Assembly (NCBI GenBank): GCA_021521415.1
Contig: JAIQDT010002857.1
Location: 186,001 to 250,000 of the forward strand
Direction: 5' to 3'
From: Bidens hawaiensis
Taxonomy: Eukaryota; Streptophyta; Magnoliopsida; Asterales; Asteraceae
Length of the DNA stretch: 64,000 bases
Shown here: piece after piece, positions 33,421 to 45,753 of the stretch
Layout: every line of letters starts with the position of its first letter
How positions within the stretch are numbered: the first letter of the stretch is position 1
The notes under the pieces: generated by a model
Seen by the model: the letters and a program-made list of their open reading frames with translations, nothing else
What the model was told of the DNA's origin: nothing
The model's database searches: none
Position numbers and translations under genes: made by a program

Positions 33421-35246
33421 GAACATCAATAACCTCATAATTATAAAGATTTTCTCAAAGATAAAAACGGTAGAACCGAATTATAACACAATATAGCATA
33501 TCTGTGTATAAAAAAGTATATTTTGAAGTATGGTTACACCAACTTTGATGCATGCATAAACTTTTTAAATCTTTTTCAGACTGAGATCGAGCTTAAAACA
33601 AAAACTCATGAGCCGAGCTCGAGCTCTTGAAAATAACTCTATATGAGCAAAACTCGAGCCTAGTTAAGCTCAAGCCCTAAGTCCTTAAGTTTTTACAAAT
33701 TTAAGGTCTCTTACATAAATTAGCCTCTTGAGTACACCTAGCCTTAAATTGCTTCCAAGTTCTAACTTTCCAATCATCTCCGGTTTTCATGGAATCCAGT
33801 GTGCACCAAGTATCCGATCAAATTGAGCCCATATCCTATGGTTAATAACTTAGTACCAATCATCTAGTACTCAACAAACCAACTAATTTCTTTAGATTTT
33901 TATAATCCAACAAAAATCACATTACATAAAAGCAACATGACCATCTGAGATGAAGTAAACTAATGAACTTGGCTAATCACTTTATATTCCTATAGATATT
34001 TACAAAGTAGCTGTTTACAATGAATCTTACAATTAAACACAATCGAGCGTAAGAAAAGGTTGTTTACTTCTATGTGAACGGATCCTGATAAAACTGAATG
34101 AATTGCAAACAAGTATATTATTAATTTTAAAAATCTAAAACGCCTACAACTAAAGGAAAAATGATATATACTTTGAAAATATGAAAAACAAATCTAGTAG
34201 TTCACGTAAGATAAGAAACTAATGTAACTTTGACTGTACATGCACTTTTCATCGTTTGTCGTACTCAGTAAATCTCACCATATTTGAATTAATGTAAATT
34301 AAATCCTGTATCTAGACTAGCAAACAACATAACAAAATGTTGGCAAGCTTGTTTGACAACTCAATTAGAAAAACCATGTGTTAACTTTCAATATGATAAC
34401 ATTTTTGAATAATTTACATGAACTACAATTTCTTAATCTTGACAACAATATACTATTGATTTATTTTTACTTAATAGCTTAGTTCAGACATGTGCTAAAC
34501 GTACATAGGGGTGAAAACAAACCGAGCTCGAGCTCAAATCGATTTAAAAGAAAAAAAATCAAAACAAGCTAAGCTTTTTCAAGCTTGAGCCGAGCCCGAA
34601 CTCGAGGCTTGTATGGGAAGCTCGTTTAAGCTTGTCGAGCCTTAATGAGTCTATGTAAAAAAACTAGGATTGTAAAAGGTTAGGCTAAACGTGCCCCCCA
34701 TTGTGTACTTGTCATACCCCCTCCCATAGACTTTTATTTGGCATATTACTGCCCTCTAATATTTTTTGTAAAGCTTATTATATTGATAATATATATTTAT
34801 TATCATTATAAAATATATTTAAAGAATTAATGATATAATCTCTTTATAAAAATGACAAAACGATTTGTATATTTTTATCATATTATATGTCTTCCGCCTG
34901 ACAAAAGAATCCTTTGAATCTATTTTATAAGGTTCGGGCGTATAAGATTATTGTCAAATTAGAAAAGAGCCAACTTGTTGATCAAGTCGATGTTGTTTAA
35001 TCTCTTTTATTGATTAAAAAATAATACGATTTTTTTTAAAAAAATGTAAGCTATCACTAAAAACTATTAAAAAAACATACTCTAAAAATATTAAAACGAT
35101 TATCAATCAATTTTTTTTCTTTTTAGATAAAAAATGTTTTTTACATAACTAAATTTTTTTTCATTAAAAAAGGTTTTATAATATGAAGAAAAAAAAAGAG
35201 GAAAGGAAAAACTCTTCAAAGAATATTTTTTTTTAAATAATCTTTA
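33421..35246. other. Intergenic with a GAGCTCG-rich MITE remnant
   Basis: Two blocks built on GAGCTCGAGC and 'aagctc' (about 33585-33690 and 34508-34645) look like diverged pieces of one dispersed element; the second begins AGGGGTGAAAACAAACCGAGC. The rest is AT-rich without recognised coding sequence. Confidence 0.4.
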
Positions 35247-35666
35247 TCTTACAATACTAATAAAAGAAAATGTTAAAGCTTAGGTGTCAAGCCCACATTT
35301 CATCTAATTTCTAATCTCTCATCTCATTCATTCTAGCTATTCATGGGTCATGGGTCAAAACCATTTTATCAAATGGGTTATAACATAATGTGGATTATAT
35401 TCATTATTGAATCAAGTGTCATTTTCATATCTAAGGTTTGACCAACTACACAACTTTAATATTTTTTTTTAAATTTCTTGCAAATTAACACCTGGTGTTT
35501 CCAAAATCATGTTATTTTAATATTTTTCGTTAACCCTGTTTGTTTTTTTCATTAAGTCTACATTAAATTAATTCACAAGTATTTTGAGAATCACAACTGA
35601 AATAACAGACCTTATTTATCTTTGTTATTTGATAAAACCCGTGTAATACACGGGTTCAAAAGCTAG
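35247..35666 (+). mobile_element. Short non-autonomous Helitron (420 bp)
   Basis: The 5' end is TCTTACAATACTAATAAAAG, preceded by A. The 3' end carries the hairpin CCCGTGTAATACACGGG (about 35638-35654), then CAAAAG and CTAG, followed by T. There are no coding frames. The same 3' hairpin type is shared by all Helitrons in this window. Confidence 0.65.
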
Positions 35667-36409
35667 TAATGATAATAAAAGATAATAAAATGGTAACGGA
35701 AAAACAAAAAGGATTAAATCATATTAATGCAAAACTTAAAGGATGGGGTACGTTTAATAAAAATGAAGGGGAGAGGGGTATGTTTAACAACACCCATTGT
35801 AAATTTAAAAATTAAAATATTGGTGCTATTTTCTATATATTGCCATCACTTTATTTGTCACCCCATCAAAATAGAAATCATGTTCGTTGGATTACATCGA
35901 AACAGAAGGTAAATGGACAACAAGCTGCGCCGCTACCCCTCTCCCATCAAAATAGAAATCATGTTCATTGCCATTATATCATAATAACATAATACTTTGC
36001 CTAAATTACCTACAAACGACACCAATCAATGTTAAACGACTTAATTAACATAATACAATGATTTTAGTAACTTACTTGGCTAACCCATTAAGAACTACAT
36101 TATCCCTATCGCTATTGACAATGAATTATTGGCTTACAAGAAACTTTTAGAACAAATTTGAAACTGAAAATTATCAATAAAAACCCTAATTAAGAACTAA
36201 AATCACACACAAAAGCAGACAATAGAAGAAATCGATTGAAGATAAGCATCCAACAGTGAAGAAAACCCCCACCTGGTCTCGCTTGTATAATTAGAAGAGG
36301 CTAGGGTTATGGGCTGAATTTGAAGATGATTTCAGGGGTAGCGAGACATATTCGTCGGTTTCAGTTCGTTCAGTTAAGATGGATTGTAACGGTTGAAGAT
36401 TGTTAATAA

Positions 36410-36940
36410 CAATGTTTTGAAATCCGGACCGGACCGGCTGGTCGGACCGGTTTGACCGGGACCCGCTATGCATACCGGTCTGGTTCACACTATATAACCT
36501 ATTTTCTAACAACCCGGCCGGGTTTGGCGGGTTGCAGTTCAACCGGAACCAGTGAACCGGCAAGCTCTTGTTTTTCATTAAATAAAATGTAAATTTCGTC
36601 TTCAGGGATTCGAACTTGTGCATTTCCGAGATGAAAGTCTTTATGAACACATCAAGAGAACCAACGAACCATTTATGACGTCTTTCTAGATCAAAAATAA
36701 GTCCTACATATTTAATTTGAAGCGCATAAAGCATAAATGGACATTGAGGAGGTTATTATTAATATTTTTGGTTATACGTTTTTTATATATGCATATAATT
36801 TTTTTATAAATATACATATAAATATTTATATTATTTATGACGTCATCCGGGTCGATGTCCAGGCCGACCTCCCGGGTCGGTCCAACCTGTGACCCGGTAA
36901 GACGTCCGGGTCGATGTCCGGTCCGGGTCTGAAAACATTG
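36410..36940. mobile_element. hAT-type MITE (CAATGTTTTGAAATCCGG termini)
   Basis: Inverted ends CAATGTTTTGAAATCCGGACCGG and the complement CAATGTTTTCAGACCCGGACCGG enclose 531 bp. The flanking 8-mers GTTAATAA (36402-36409) and GTTAATAG (36941-36948) differ at one base. The arms are rich in CCGGACCGG/GGTCCGGGTC. A minus-strand open frame of 147 codons runs across one arm but shows no domain and is probably fortuitous. Confidence 0.7.
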
Positions 36941-37089
36941 GTTAATAGCAATGAATGAAGTCGTCGGAGTAAACTGAAGTCACCGGAAACCGAAGTACTG
37001 AAGTCGCCGGTGTGAAGTCCTCATAAATATACCGGCGTCTGATGGAGAGAGAGTGTTGGAAGGTAAAAGGGTATCTATCTATATTATAA

Positions 37090-37883
37090 TCTACCTATAT
37101 ACCAATAAAAGAAAATAATTTTGAACACATGGCATTCTGGTGTTAATTCTCACTATTAAATTCCCGCCTAAATCACTTCTCTTCTATTGATGGAAAGAAG
37201 AAAAAAATATCTTGGTTATAAATATAGTGTTGATTATAAATTTAACATATCGTGTTAATTGGTCAATCTCCATTGATTGAATTATTAATGTTTTAAATTA
37301 TGTTGTAAACATACTTAATATAAAAAAAATTAATATATATAATAATTACGTGTCATAAAGATATTTATTTAAAATTAAAATGTATATAAAAGAGTTTATG
37401 TTTAAAGAGTACACCAACATTTAATTTTTGAGACATCTTCGTATTGAAGAAAACTATAATAATTTTGTTTATTTTTTACAAATATTCAATGTTTAATAAG
37501 TATTAAAAATCATAGATATATTTAGTATAAGAGACATCATGAAAGCTGTTTAAAAAGGAAGATCTGGTGTCTTTTTTGATTTATGGTTTAGTTTTTAGGG
37601 TATGGAGTGAAAAATATTTTTGTGAAAAACTTTAACTACATCTTTTAGATACGAGGTCTCATTGTTTTAAATGTTGCTTTCAGTGGCATTGCTTCATTAT
37701 TGTATACTGATGGTAGAACAACCCATTCTCGATTTAAAATTGAAATGCATTTGGTGATATAAAGCGACTATATTTGTAATACGTTTTTTACATAATATAA
37801 AGAGACTTAATTATCTTTTATTTTATTTGTTTTAAATTATTCATTGTAATTTATACCGTGTAATACACAGGTTTCTAAAACTA
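37090..37883 (+). mobile_element. Helitron, first unit of a head-to-tail cluster
   Basis: The 5' terminus TCTACCTATATACCAATAAAAG follows an A. The 3' region contains a decayed hairpin (ACCGTGTAATACACAGGT, about 37855-37872), then TTTCTAAAACTA. Directly after it the next Helitron starts with TCTACCTATTC. No RepHel gene is present. Confidence 0.6.
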
Positions 37884-38106
37884 TCTACCTATTCTAATAA
37901 AGTAAAATAAATGTGGACTGATGGTAGAACAACCCATTCTCGATTTAAAATTGAAATGCATTTGGTGATATAAAACGACTATATTTGTAATACGTTTTTT
38001 ACATAATATAAAGAGACTTAATTATCTTTTATTTTATTTGTTTTAAATTATTCATTGTAATTTATACATTAACTTATACCGTGTAATACACGGGTTTCTA
38101 AAACTA
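37884..38106 (+). mobile_element. Helitron, short second unit (duplicated 3' end)
   Basis: Begins TCTACCTATTCTAATAAAGTAAAATAAATGTGGAC, then jumps to GACTGATGGTAGAACAACCC. From there it repeats the last 180 bp of the preceding unit almost exactly, including the hairpin CCGTGTAATACACGG (about 38079-38094) and TTTCTAAAACTA. It is a Helitron 5' tip fused to a duplicated 3' end. Confidence 0.6.
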
Positions 38107-39406
38107 TTTACCTATTCTAATAAAGTAAAATAAATGTGGACACTTGTCATGTTTTGGTTAATTCTTACAATTTTTCCCTCCAAAACTAATATACTTAATA
38201 CATGTAATAAATCAATAATTATTTACTTTCCTTTTACACTATATTTATATAATATCCATATATTTTTATAAATATAAATATTAACATATTATTTTACTAT
38301 ATATTTCAAAATACTTTGTGAATTTCAAAAATCAACAACAAATCATGTTTCTCAAATGAAATTTGTTTCGGGTTTTTTTTGGGAATTTAAATTTGATTTT
38401 ATAGGTCAAAAGTTGGTAAATAGATTATTTGATACAAGTTAACTATATTTGGGTCAAAATTTGTTATAGATCAAAAATGAAAATTTTGAGTATTTTTAAA
38501 CGTTTGAGAATCCAAAATAGATTTATCATCAAATTTATTATGGGTTCAAAGTGTTGACTTTAAAATGTCAAAAATATGAAAGTTGGAATTTTAAACATGA
38601 TTCGGGTTTCAAATTTATTTTTAAGTGTATTTTTTGAAATAATCAAAGGGTTCAAGATTTGGCAAACTGACTATTTTTCTCTCAACTATTAAAAATTAAG
38701 AAAAGATTGCAAACACTTTCGACATGTCACCCGCATACCTATCAATGCTTAACTTTTATCAAATTTGAAATATTTATGTCAACATTAATTTTTCCTTCAA
38801 TGGTGATCAGAACGTTGTATGGGAAGCACGTCATGCAAAACTATGCTTAAATAAAACAAAATAATCACAAAACTGAATGGGTTAACATGTTATTTTTTAT
38901 GTTGTCATTATGACAAAGTCGAGAAGCCATCTGAAACTTATTAAAATCTTTTTCATGGTGTAGCTCAGAAAAATATAGTTTTTGAAGAACATCAATTGTT
39001 ACAATTTAATGTTCTACTTTGCTTTGACGAGTGGTAAATTGATAAATATATCAATATAGATAACGCTCATTTTGTATTTAGGCTGAGTGGTTAGAACTAC
39101 TATCGTTTGAGAAGCCTTATTTTTGGTTCATAACCAAAATTCTTTCAATTATACATATATGACACCGAGAATGAATTTTTCAATAGAAAGAAGCATTATC
39201 GGGTACGTTTTTGCACGTGTATTTTTTTATTAAGTTCGTTTAAAAAAATCATTTTGTGATATAAATAAAATCAATTTATGTACACATTGTATAGATACAA
39301 GCATAGATGTAATACATTTTTTTTCATATACGTTATGCAATTATTTGCTTTACTTCTGATTTTATAATTTGAATTATCCCGTGTGTGACACGGGCTCTAA
39401 AACTAA
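38107..39406 (+). mobile_element. Non-autonomous Helitron (1.30 kb)
   Basis: Begins TTTACCTATTCTAATAAAG (the first C of TC mutated) directly after the previous unit. It ends with a perfect 7 bp stem hairpin CCCGTGTGTGACACGGG (39378-39394), then CTCTAAAA and CTAA, followed by T. The body is homologous over its length to the minus-strand element at 5230-6514. Non-coding. Confidence 0.75.
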
Positions 39407-39582
39407 TTATTATAATAATGTGATATAGATAATATTTGATTGGAATTTGTTATGAAATCGAGAATTGCGGGCCAAGTTTGATGGGCTTTGACATCCTTAT
39501 AAATATTATTATTATGATTATTATCTTGGCAGTTGAAAATAATAATACTGAGTCACGAATTAGGTTTATTTGATCTATCTGC

Positions 39583-39590
39583 TATAAAAT
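39583..39590 (+). promoter_or_regulatory. TATA box of the F-box/DUF295 gene
   Basis: TATAAAAT lies about 170 bp upstream of the start codon at 39753. A CT-rich leader (tcttagtcttcttctctgcc) begins some 30 bp downstream, a good spacing for a plant core promoter. The last Helitron ends only about 180 bp upstream of this box. Confidence 0.55.
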
Positions 39591-39752
39591 CAACCGCTGG
39601 GATTCGGAGGATCTCTTAGTCTTCTTCTCTGCCATTGCCATCGGGTTGCTTTTCTATTATTTATATATCTCGTTACTGTTTCATATCTGAATTGAAAACG
39701 ATTACAAGTAATAATAATAATAATTATTATTTTAATGAACATCTTAGATTAG

Positions 39753-41746
39753 ATGGAGATGGAGGCAAAGCAGATATCGTTTATTGCCGAGGAACTGGAA
39801 TCTTATAATATCAACTTGAAGTTTTGTCTGCCATCTCCTCCTCCTGATATTTTGGTTAAAGGTAAATAATTAGTCCACCAAGGATAGATCGAATTTGTTT
39901 AGAAACAAACAGGTGCTTAATCCATAAAAGTCACATTCACTAAATTATTATTAATTAGCCATATATCTATTTTAAAGAGTATATGACCTATCTAGACACC
40001 ACACCACACCACACCACCTGATGATGATTAACACATCAAACCCGTTCCCTACGGCAGGGGCGGAGGTTGATGGGTAGCCCGCGCTACTTCTCAACTTGTA
40101 AAAGCTTTTTTTCCCCTTAGTTTTTTCGCCAGTGCTACCCCTCAATTTTTCTTATAGATCCACCACTTAGCGTGCCGCTGCTTCTCCTTTTACTTCTCAC
40201 ACACTCTATTCCTTTTTGTTAGGATGTTCTAAAGAATTGTTCTACATTGAATTACATGCTCATAATGGAACGAGAATTGCTGAGGTGCATTTGTTGAAAC
40301 CGGATATGACTCGTATTATGATATGTGAGGTTAAACTGGCCGACATGACTGGTATGATATTGGAGAAAATGGAGAATCTGAAAAATGCAATATTTTTCAT
40401 GAAATTATCTAGTGATTACTCACACTCGGTGTTATTCTGCAAGTCCGCGAGTGCCTCACAGATTGAGGGCTGTGCTCATATTCTTGGTGGGATGGGCAGC
40501 TCCTTCCATGTCAAGGATAGAACCATGCCTATATCTCCAATGATTGACTGCAGGTATTGTTTGTGTTTATTTAAGTTGCATTTTTTTTTGCAGGCATATG
40601 TTTACTTATTGTGATATTTTGTATAGGTTAGAAGCCGACTATCTTATAGCTAAACATGACAAGGACATTGAGATAATCACAGCATCCACTAACAGTGATG
40701 AGACTGAATTTGATAGCACAAATGAGGTGCACCTGCTCAGTATTCCCTTTCATATTTTGGAAACGATTATGGAGAGTTGTTTTGGTGTTGAATACATGAA
40801 CTTCCGTGCCACATGCAAGCGTTGTTATTTAGCGGCACCCTTAACGAGATGGCAAACTTATTCACCATGGCTGATGCTGTTAGACACATCCCGAGGCAAG
40901 ATCACTTTTATAGATCCGATATGCGGTGACAAATATTTTATAGAAACACCTCAAGAACTCAATGGTAGTTGCGAGATATTATGTTCTAGGTTTGGTTGGT
41001 TGATGATTAATGTTAATGATTGCGAGCTGTTGTTATTTAACCCATTTACAAGTAATATCTGCAAGCTTCCAGCGGCACCTTATTACTTTGAAAGCCTTTG
41101 TTTTTCAGCACCACCTACTTCCACCGAATGTATGGTTGTTGGATGTGCATCACATTTTGTTTGTGTCCACTTTGTGTCTCAGGAAGCATCATCATGGCAC
41201 ACTTACCGTTTCGATATACCACCATATTGTTTTCGCTTTCCAGCATTTAGTGGCCGAGATATTTGGGCTTTGTGTAACAATGATAAAATTCTTACTCTTA
41301 GAGACATTGGTGAAGGTTATTCTTTGGATGTTGTTAAACACAAAGTCCCTAGAGTTCGCGGATCTCACACAGAGTACTATCTATCAAAATGTGGTGAACA
41401 TCTTTTACTTATTATCGTGAATGATCTTGGAGAATCTGTTGAGGTGTTCAAACTAAATGAGTCAACAAAAGAGTGGGAGAAAATAGATGATTTAGGAAAG
41501 CATATGATATATATTTCTGAAGATTCATGCATCTGCCTTGAAGCCAAAGCGTCACAAATGGGAAACAAGATCTACTTTCCAAGGTTATTACGGAGCAAGG
41601 GCACCAAGATAGTGTTCTATTCTCTCGAAACACGCAAGTTTCACACATTTGATGACAAAAATGTCCAAGAAAGTTTCGGTTTTGATTTATCTGTAACTTA
41701 TTGGTATAATTTGCCTTACACATGGATTGAACCAAATTGCTCCTAA
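39753..41746 (+). CDS. F-box / DUF295 protein with an extra N-terminal domain
   Basis: Three exons (39753-39861, 40223-40553, 40627-41746) join in frame to about 519 residues; both introns are GT-AG. The F-box is at roughly residues 182-225 (VHLLSIPFHILETIMESCFGVEYMNFRATCKRC). It is followed by a DUF295-type propeller (WLMLLDTSRGKITFIDP, LLLFNPFTSNICKLP, KVPRVRG, YFPRL...FYSLETRKFHTF), as in F-box/kelch At1g57790-like or SKIP23-like proteins. These act as substrate adaptors of SCF ubiquitin ligases. Unusually, about 145 residues precede the F-box; they are hydrophilic, include KELFYIELHAHNGTRIAEVHLL, and I do not recognise them. The second ATG (39759) would shorten the N-terminus by two residues. 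Intron 1 contains a small repeat. Confidence 0.75.
40000..40018. repeat. CCACA pentanucleotide microsatellite
   Basis: About four units of ACCAC within intron 1 of the F-box gene. Confidence 0.8.
40056..40167. mobile_element. Small hAT-like MITE remnant in intron 1
   Basis: It starts CAGGGGCGGAGG, as the hAT element at 21509 does. It continues with GGGTAGCCCGCGCTAC and ends in GCTACCCCTC...AGATCCACCACTTA, whose complement resembles the start. No clear target duplication is visible. It may be a deletion derivative of the same hAT family. Confidence 0.4.
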
Positions 41747-42380
41747 TTAAGAAACTGGTATGTGGCAGGTTAGTTATTTAATTTTTTGTTATGCATCTAT
41801 TTGTACTAAATTATATTAGTAAATTACATATGAGTTTTTGTTCTTTTGAATTTTTATTCCTTGGTAATGCATCTTTTTGTAGTAAATTGTAATAACAGAT
41901 TACACTGTCTCCTTTTAGTAAATTACGTGTTGCCCTGTGCTCGTTAAAAGATACCCCGAATCATATACTATATACTGGTGTCTTGTTCTTTCTATGTATC
42001 TGATTGTTTTCATTTTGTATTCAACATTTATGTCCACATCTGATTAAAATTAGGCCTCCTTTGCTTTGTGATCTTGTCCAACCCAGTTAGAATCTAACTC
42101 AAGCGATACATAAGGTGGAGACCGACTCGTGATATCCAAATTGGAAATTTAATGTCTATAAACTCAAACCGGCTTCCAGTTTTATATTTTAACATAAAGA
42201 GGAATGCTATTGAATATACATACAATTTATGTGCATAAGCCAATTTGGGCCATTTGGCAGTGTTCACCAATTTCACGCACAATAGGAGGCCAAATTTCAA
42301 TCCCCTGTTCTAACATGTGTGGATAAAGGATATCTGACCTGAGCTGAACTTGTACCTTCAACCCAAACGTCCCAATCCCC
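41747..42380. other. Downstream of the F-box gene, no gene recognised
   Basis: AT-rich sequence that probably includes the 3' UTR of the F-box gene. Open frames on the minus strand show no domain. Confidence 0.4.
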
Positions 42381-42381
42381 T

Positions 42382-42525
42382 GTAGAGGTGGGCAACCGGG
42401 TTTTTTTTAGGAACCGGTTCCAGGTATGGTTGGGTCTTTGTCCAGGTTTTGACTGGTTTTGTTGGGTTTTGACCGGATCAGGCCTGGGTAGAGGTGGAAC
42501 TGGAACCGGGTTTGTACCCACAGGT
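42382..42525. mobile_element. hAT-type MITE fragment (TAGAGGTGGGCAACC start)
   Basis: Begins TAGAGGTGGGCAACCGGG, like the elements at 12537 and 60739. It is filled with GGAACCGG and GGTTTTGAC motifs and ends near TTGTACCCACAGG. The right terminus is not canonical, so it is probably truncated. Confidence 0.4.
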
Positions 42526-43234
42526 CTGGTAGAATGTATTTTGAGGTTGATGATTATGTAAGCAGTGAGTGTTACTGAATTGTGGTGATATGGAAATCAG
42601 AAAAGTATATAAAGATGGTAGGTTTGGTTGTTCAGTTGGATCAACTGTCACTTGGTTTATTGGTTTGAAATCCCTTCATCTTACTAGAAAGCAACATTTA
42701 GTTGGTCTACTACATATAATTTTTTAATTGATTCTAGCTTTCTGATTCCATTCCTGTTTACTTGCATCTGGTAGTTTATTTGTCCTGCACTGAATATGAT
42801 CCAATTTTCTTACTGATTAGCCAAAGGGTTTTTTCAATCATGAGAACCAATCATATGGTTTCAGTTGATGGTTTGGGTGAGGTAAATTGAATTTTGAATT
42901 AATAAAATATATTCCAAAGATTATGTTTACAGTCATTTTGCTTTAGTTGTAGTATTTTTATGTCATCATATCTTGATTAATTAAATGCTTTATTTATAAT
43001 ATAAGCGGGCATTTACATATTTTCTAGTGTTGTTAAGCTCCTCAATTACGTCTTTACTCCCAAGTAAAAAAAAATCAATTACATATTTCACATTCATAAG
43101 ATTCTTAATTATGTATTTCTCAAAACTAAAAAATCAATTGCATATTCCCTTCCTAAAATATATATATTACATATTTATCCATTTTATTAAAATTAAGTTA
43201 CTGAATGACCATTTTACCTTTATTTTTTCATAGA

Positions 43235-43400
43235 AGATTTTTATCGACTTTGAACGCGTTTAACCAGCACTGTACGCGTTGACCGGTTTTGGACGCTGGA
43301 CACGTTTACCAACTTCGAACACGTTAACCAGCGTCTGATGCGTTAACTGACATCTGACACGTTGTCGGATTCGGACGCATTAACCAACAATAGATGCATA
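43235..43400. repeat. Degenerate ACGCGTTAACCAG minisatellite
   Basis: Six or seven imperfect units of about 22-25 bp built on 'ga(a/c)(a/g)cgtt(a/t)accagc(g)tc'. It is GC-richer than its AT-rich flanks. No reading frame. Confidence 0.6.
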
Positions 43401-44060
43401 TTGTAATAAAAATATAAAACACATATAATGAAAAAGGTAAATAATAAAAAATGAGGATTGAAAAATTTTATGAACCTATACCGAGTTTACAAGTGTCGGA
43501 TAATGTATATCAGTAATGATTAATATTTAGTTTATTATAAAAATATTTTTTTTTGCAATATTATGTTTTTTAATAAAATTTATATTTGTGTGTTTACAAA
43601 AAAAGCTAAACAATACTGTGTTTTTAGATTTTTTTAAATACTTATTTATTAAAAGTTATTAAGAAAAAACAATTTTAGTGTTAAAATTAATTAGTATGTA
43701 AACAAAAGAAAAAATAACTTATAATTTGAACCAATGCATGAATGACATGTGGGTACGGTGAAAGATAGCAAACTAGATTGTGGTAGCAAATGGTTTGGCT
43801 ATTTATGATGAATTTTATAATATTTTTTTTTAAATAGTGTTTCAAACCAAATTAGTTTACTGGTTAAGGATGATGCATTTCCTAAAAGAAATCTATTTTT
43901 ATTTGATTTATTTAATTACATTAAAAAAAAAATCTCTTCCTTAACGCGGAAACTCTTCCAAACACAGTCCACAAAGTCCCAGTGGAAGTACATCCTTCCT
44001 TAAAGTCACCACATTACTTTATGTTCTGAAACTCTTAACAATCTCCTCTGTCATCTTACA

Positions 44061-44855
44061 ATGTCAAGTCTCCACAGAAAGACTCTACGAATCACAGTTC
44101 ATGACCTCTGTAATCCTAAAGATGACTGCCACGATGATCATCATGAACACCGCTCCTTTTCGCTGCTCAAAGTCTTCACCATATGTGCTCTTGTTGCAAC
44201 TTTCGGCTTCGTTTGCTACATCTTCGTGTCCAAAATATGCGGTGCCAGACGACGTAGGAGAATTATTATTATTAACACCCAACCGAATGCGAATGCAACT
44301 CCTCATCAAGATATGATCCATGAGGAACATGAACCAGACGTCGTGTTTCACCCGATTTGGTTGATTAACACGGTCGGTCTGGAGGAGTCCGTGATCGACT
44401 CACTGGAGATATTTAAATACAGAAAAGACGACGGTTTGATCGACTCCGACTGTCCTGTTTGTTTGGGCGTCTTTCAAGACGACGATCGCCTTCGGCTTTT
44501 GCCCAAGTGCGGTCACGCTTTTCACGTTGAATGTATCGGTACGTGGCTGCGATCGCACAAAAACTGCCCTTTGTGTCGAGCACCCGTGGTCAGTGTCGGT
44601 CAGACTGACCGAAATTCGGTTGAATCAAGTGCGGAGGAAGAAATCGGTACAAATGGTGGGGTTAGGGTGGAGCGTGATTTGGCAAACAATTGTAGCCGAA
44701 AACTAGAACCAATGAGGAGATCGGTTTCGATGGGGCCGGCTTGCTTTGTGGATCCGAGTGTCGAGCGTAGAGGATCGGGATCGAGTGCAAGCGTATATGG
44801 TCGAGGAATGAAGAGCTCTTCGTTCGGGCCGAGAATTGAACTAGAGGGAGTTTGA
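44061..44855 (+). CDS. RING-H2 finger protein, ATL family
   Basis: A single-exon frame of 264 residues, as usual for ATL E3 ubiquitin ligases. One membrane segment (about residues 36-58, LKVFTICALVATFGFVCYIF) is followed by a basic stretch (RRRRR). A GLD-like motif (VGLEESVIDSLEIFKY, 105-120) precedes the RING-H2 domain at residues 131-173. Its ligands are C131, C134, C150, H152, H155, C158, C169 and C172, with the family's P before the last cysteine and a conserved W162. The C-terminal tail is Ser-rich (RRSVSMGPACF). These proteins ubiquitinate targets at membranes, often in stress or defence responses; the target here is unknown. No lesion is seen. Confidence 0.93.
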   Translation: MSSLHRKTLRITVHDLCNPKDDCHDDHHEHRSFSLLKVFTICALVATFGFVCYIFVSKICGARRRRRIIIINTQPNANATPHQDMIHEEHEPDVVFHPIWLINTVGLEESVIDSLEIFKYRKDDGLIDSDCPVCLGVFQDDDRLRLLPKCGHAFHVECIGTWLRSHKNCPLCRAPVVSVGQTDRNSVESSAEEEIGTNGGVRVERDLANNCSRKLEPMRRSVSMGPACFVDPSVERRGSGSSASVYGRGMKSSSFGPRIELEGV

Positions 44856-44858
44856 ATT

Positions 44859-45753
44859 GAGTATACATGTTTATGTTAGCTATAGATTGATCAAAACAAA
44901 CTAAGTGTACCTAAAGTGAAGTCAGAAAGTTATACTACTTTGGAAACATGTGTCATATTGTTTCCTATGATATATCTGGTCTCAACCATGAATTGGTATA
45001 TACAAACAAAATGATTAATACTAAGTAAAAACATGTAAGCATTTAAGCCAACTAGCCAAGTGTTTTCTTATGAAGGAATAGTGCAAACATGAAGTTTGGA
45101 AACATGTGTCATATTATTTTCATTGATTGAGTAATTTGGGGCTTTCTTAGAATAATAATTAAAAATGTTTTGTGTACTTATGATTTATGATCCTATCACA
45201 TGGTACATTATCATATATGTATTCAAATTAGAAATTTGAAAAACTAAGCGGAATGATAGCAAATTTGCTAATAAGAACAATTCCAGTCTAACAGAAAAGT
45301 AGTTTTGCCTAGCTAATGAACAGTTGAATGCGATTGCCATACACCAATAAGAATTTTATAAATTATTTTGAAACAACATAAATGAAAGTAAAATTACTTG
45401 GATTGTCATTCACAATGAATTCAAAACTACAAATGTTATTGGTGAAACAACATAGATGAAAGTTAGTAAAGTTACTTATATGTTAAAATGAAATTGCATA
45501 AAGTAAAAGTACAAGTATTTTTATTGGTTGCAATAAAAATAAGTTATTTTGTTCTTTGCTTCTTCTTCTTCTTGTCTACTTTTTGGATTCAAAAAATGCA
45601 ATTGTTTAATTAGGAAACAGAGGTTGCTTCATGGTTGGATTTCAATTTCATGGTGTTTTCGGATTAACTAAGATTTAAGCAAAGAACCAATAACAGATTC
45701 TTCTCCATCTTTAAGGTACCAAAATTCTTGAAATTTTGTCACCATCAACTTTC
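44859..45753. other. Intergenic between ATL and GH5 genes
   Basis: Holds the ATL 3' region and the GH5 upstream region. Short near-repeats (GGAAACATGTGTCATATT at 44941 and 45099; AACAACATA(A/G)ATGAAAGT at 45373 and 45448) are noted. There is a CTTCTTCTT tract near 45560. No gene is present. Confidence 0.4.

Noticed and set aside
36291..36734. Minus-strand frame of 147 codons as a gene
   Set aside because: It crosses the boundary of a hAT-type MITE (36410) and follows its repeat arms. No domain.
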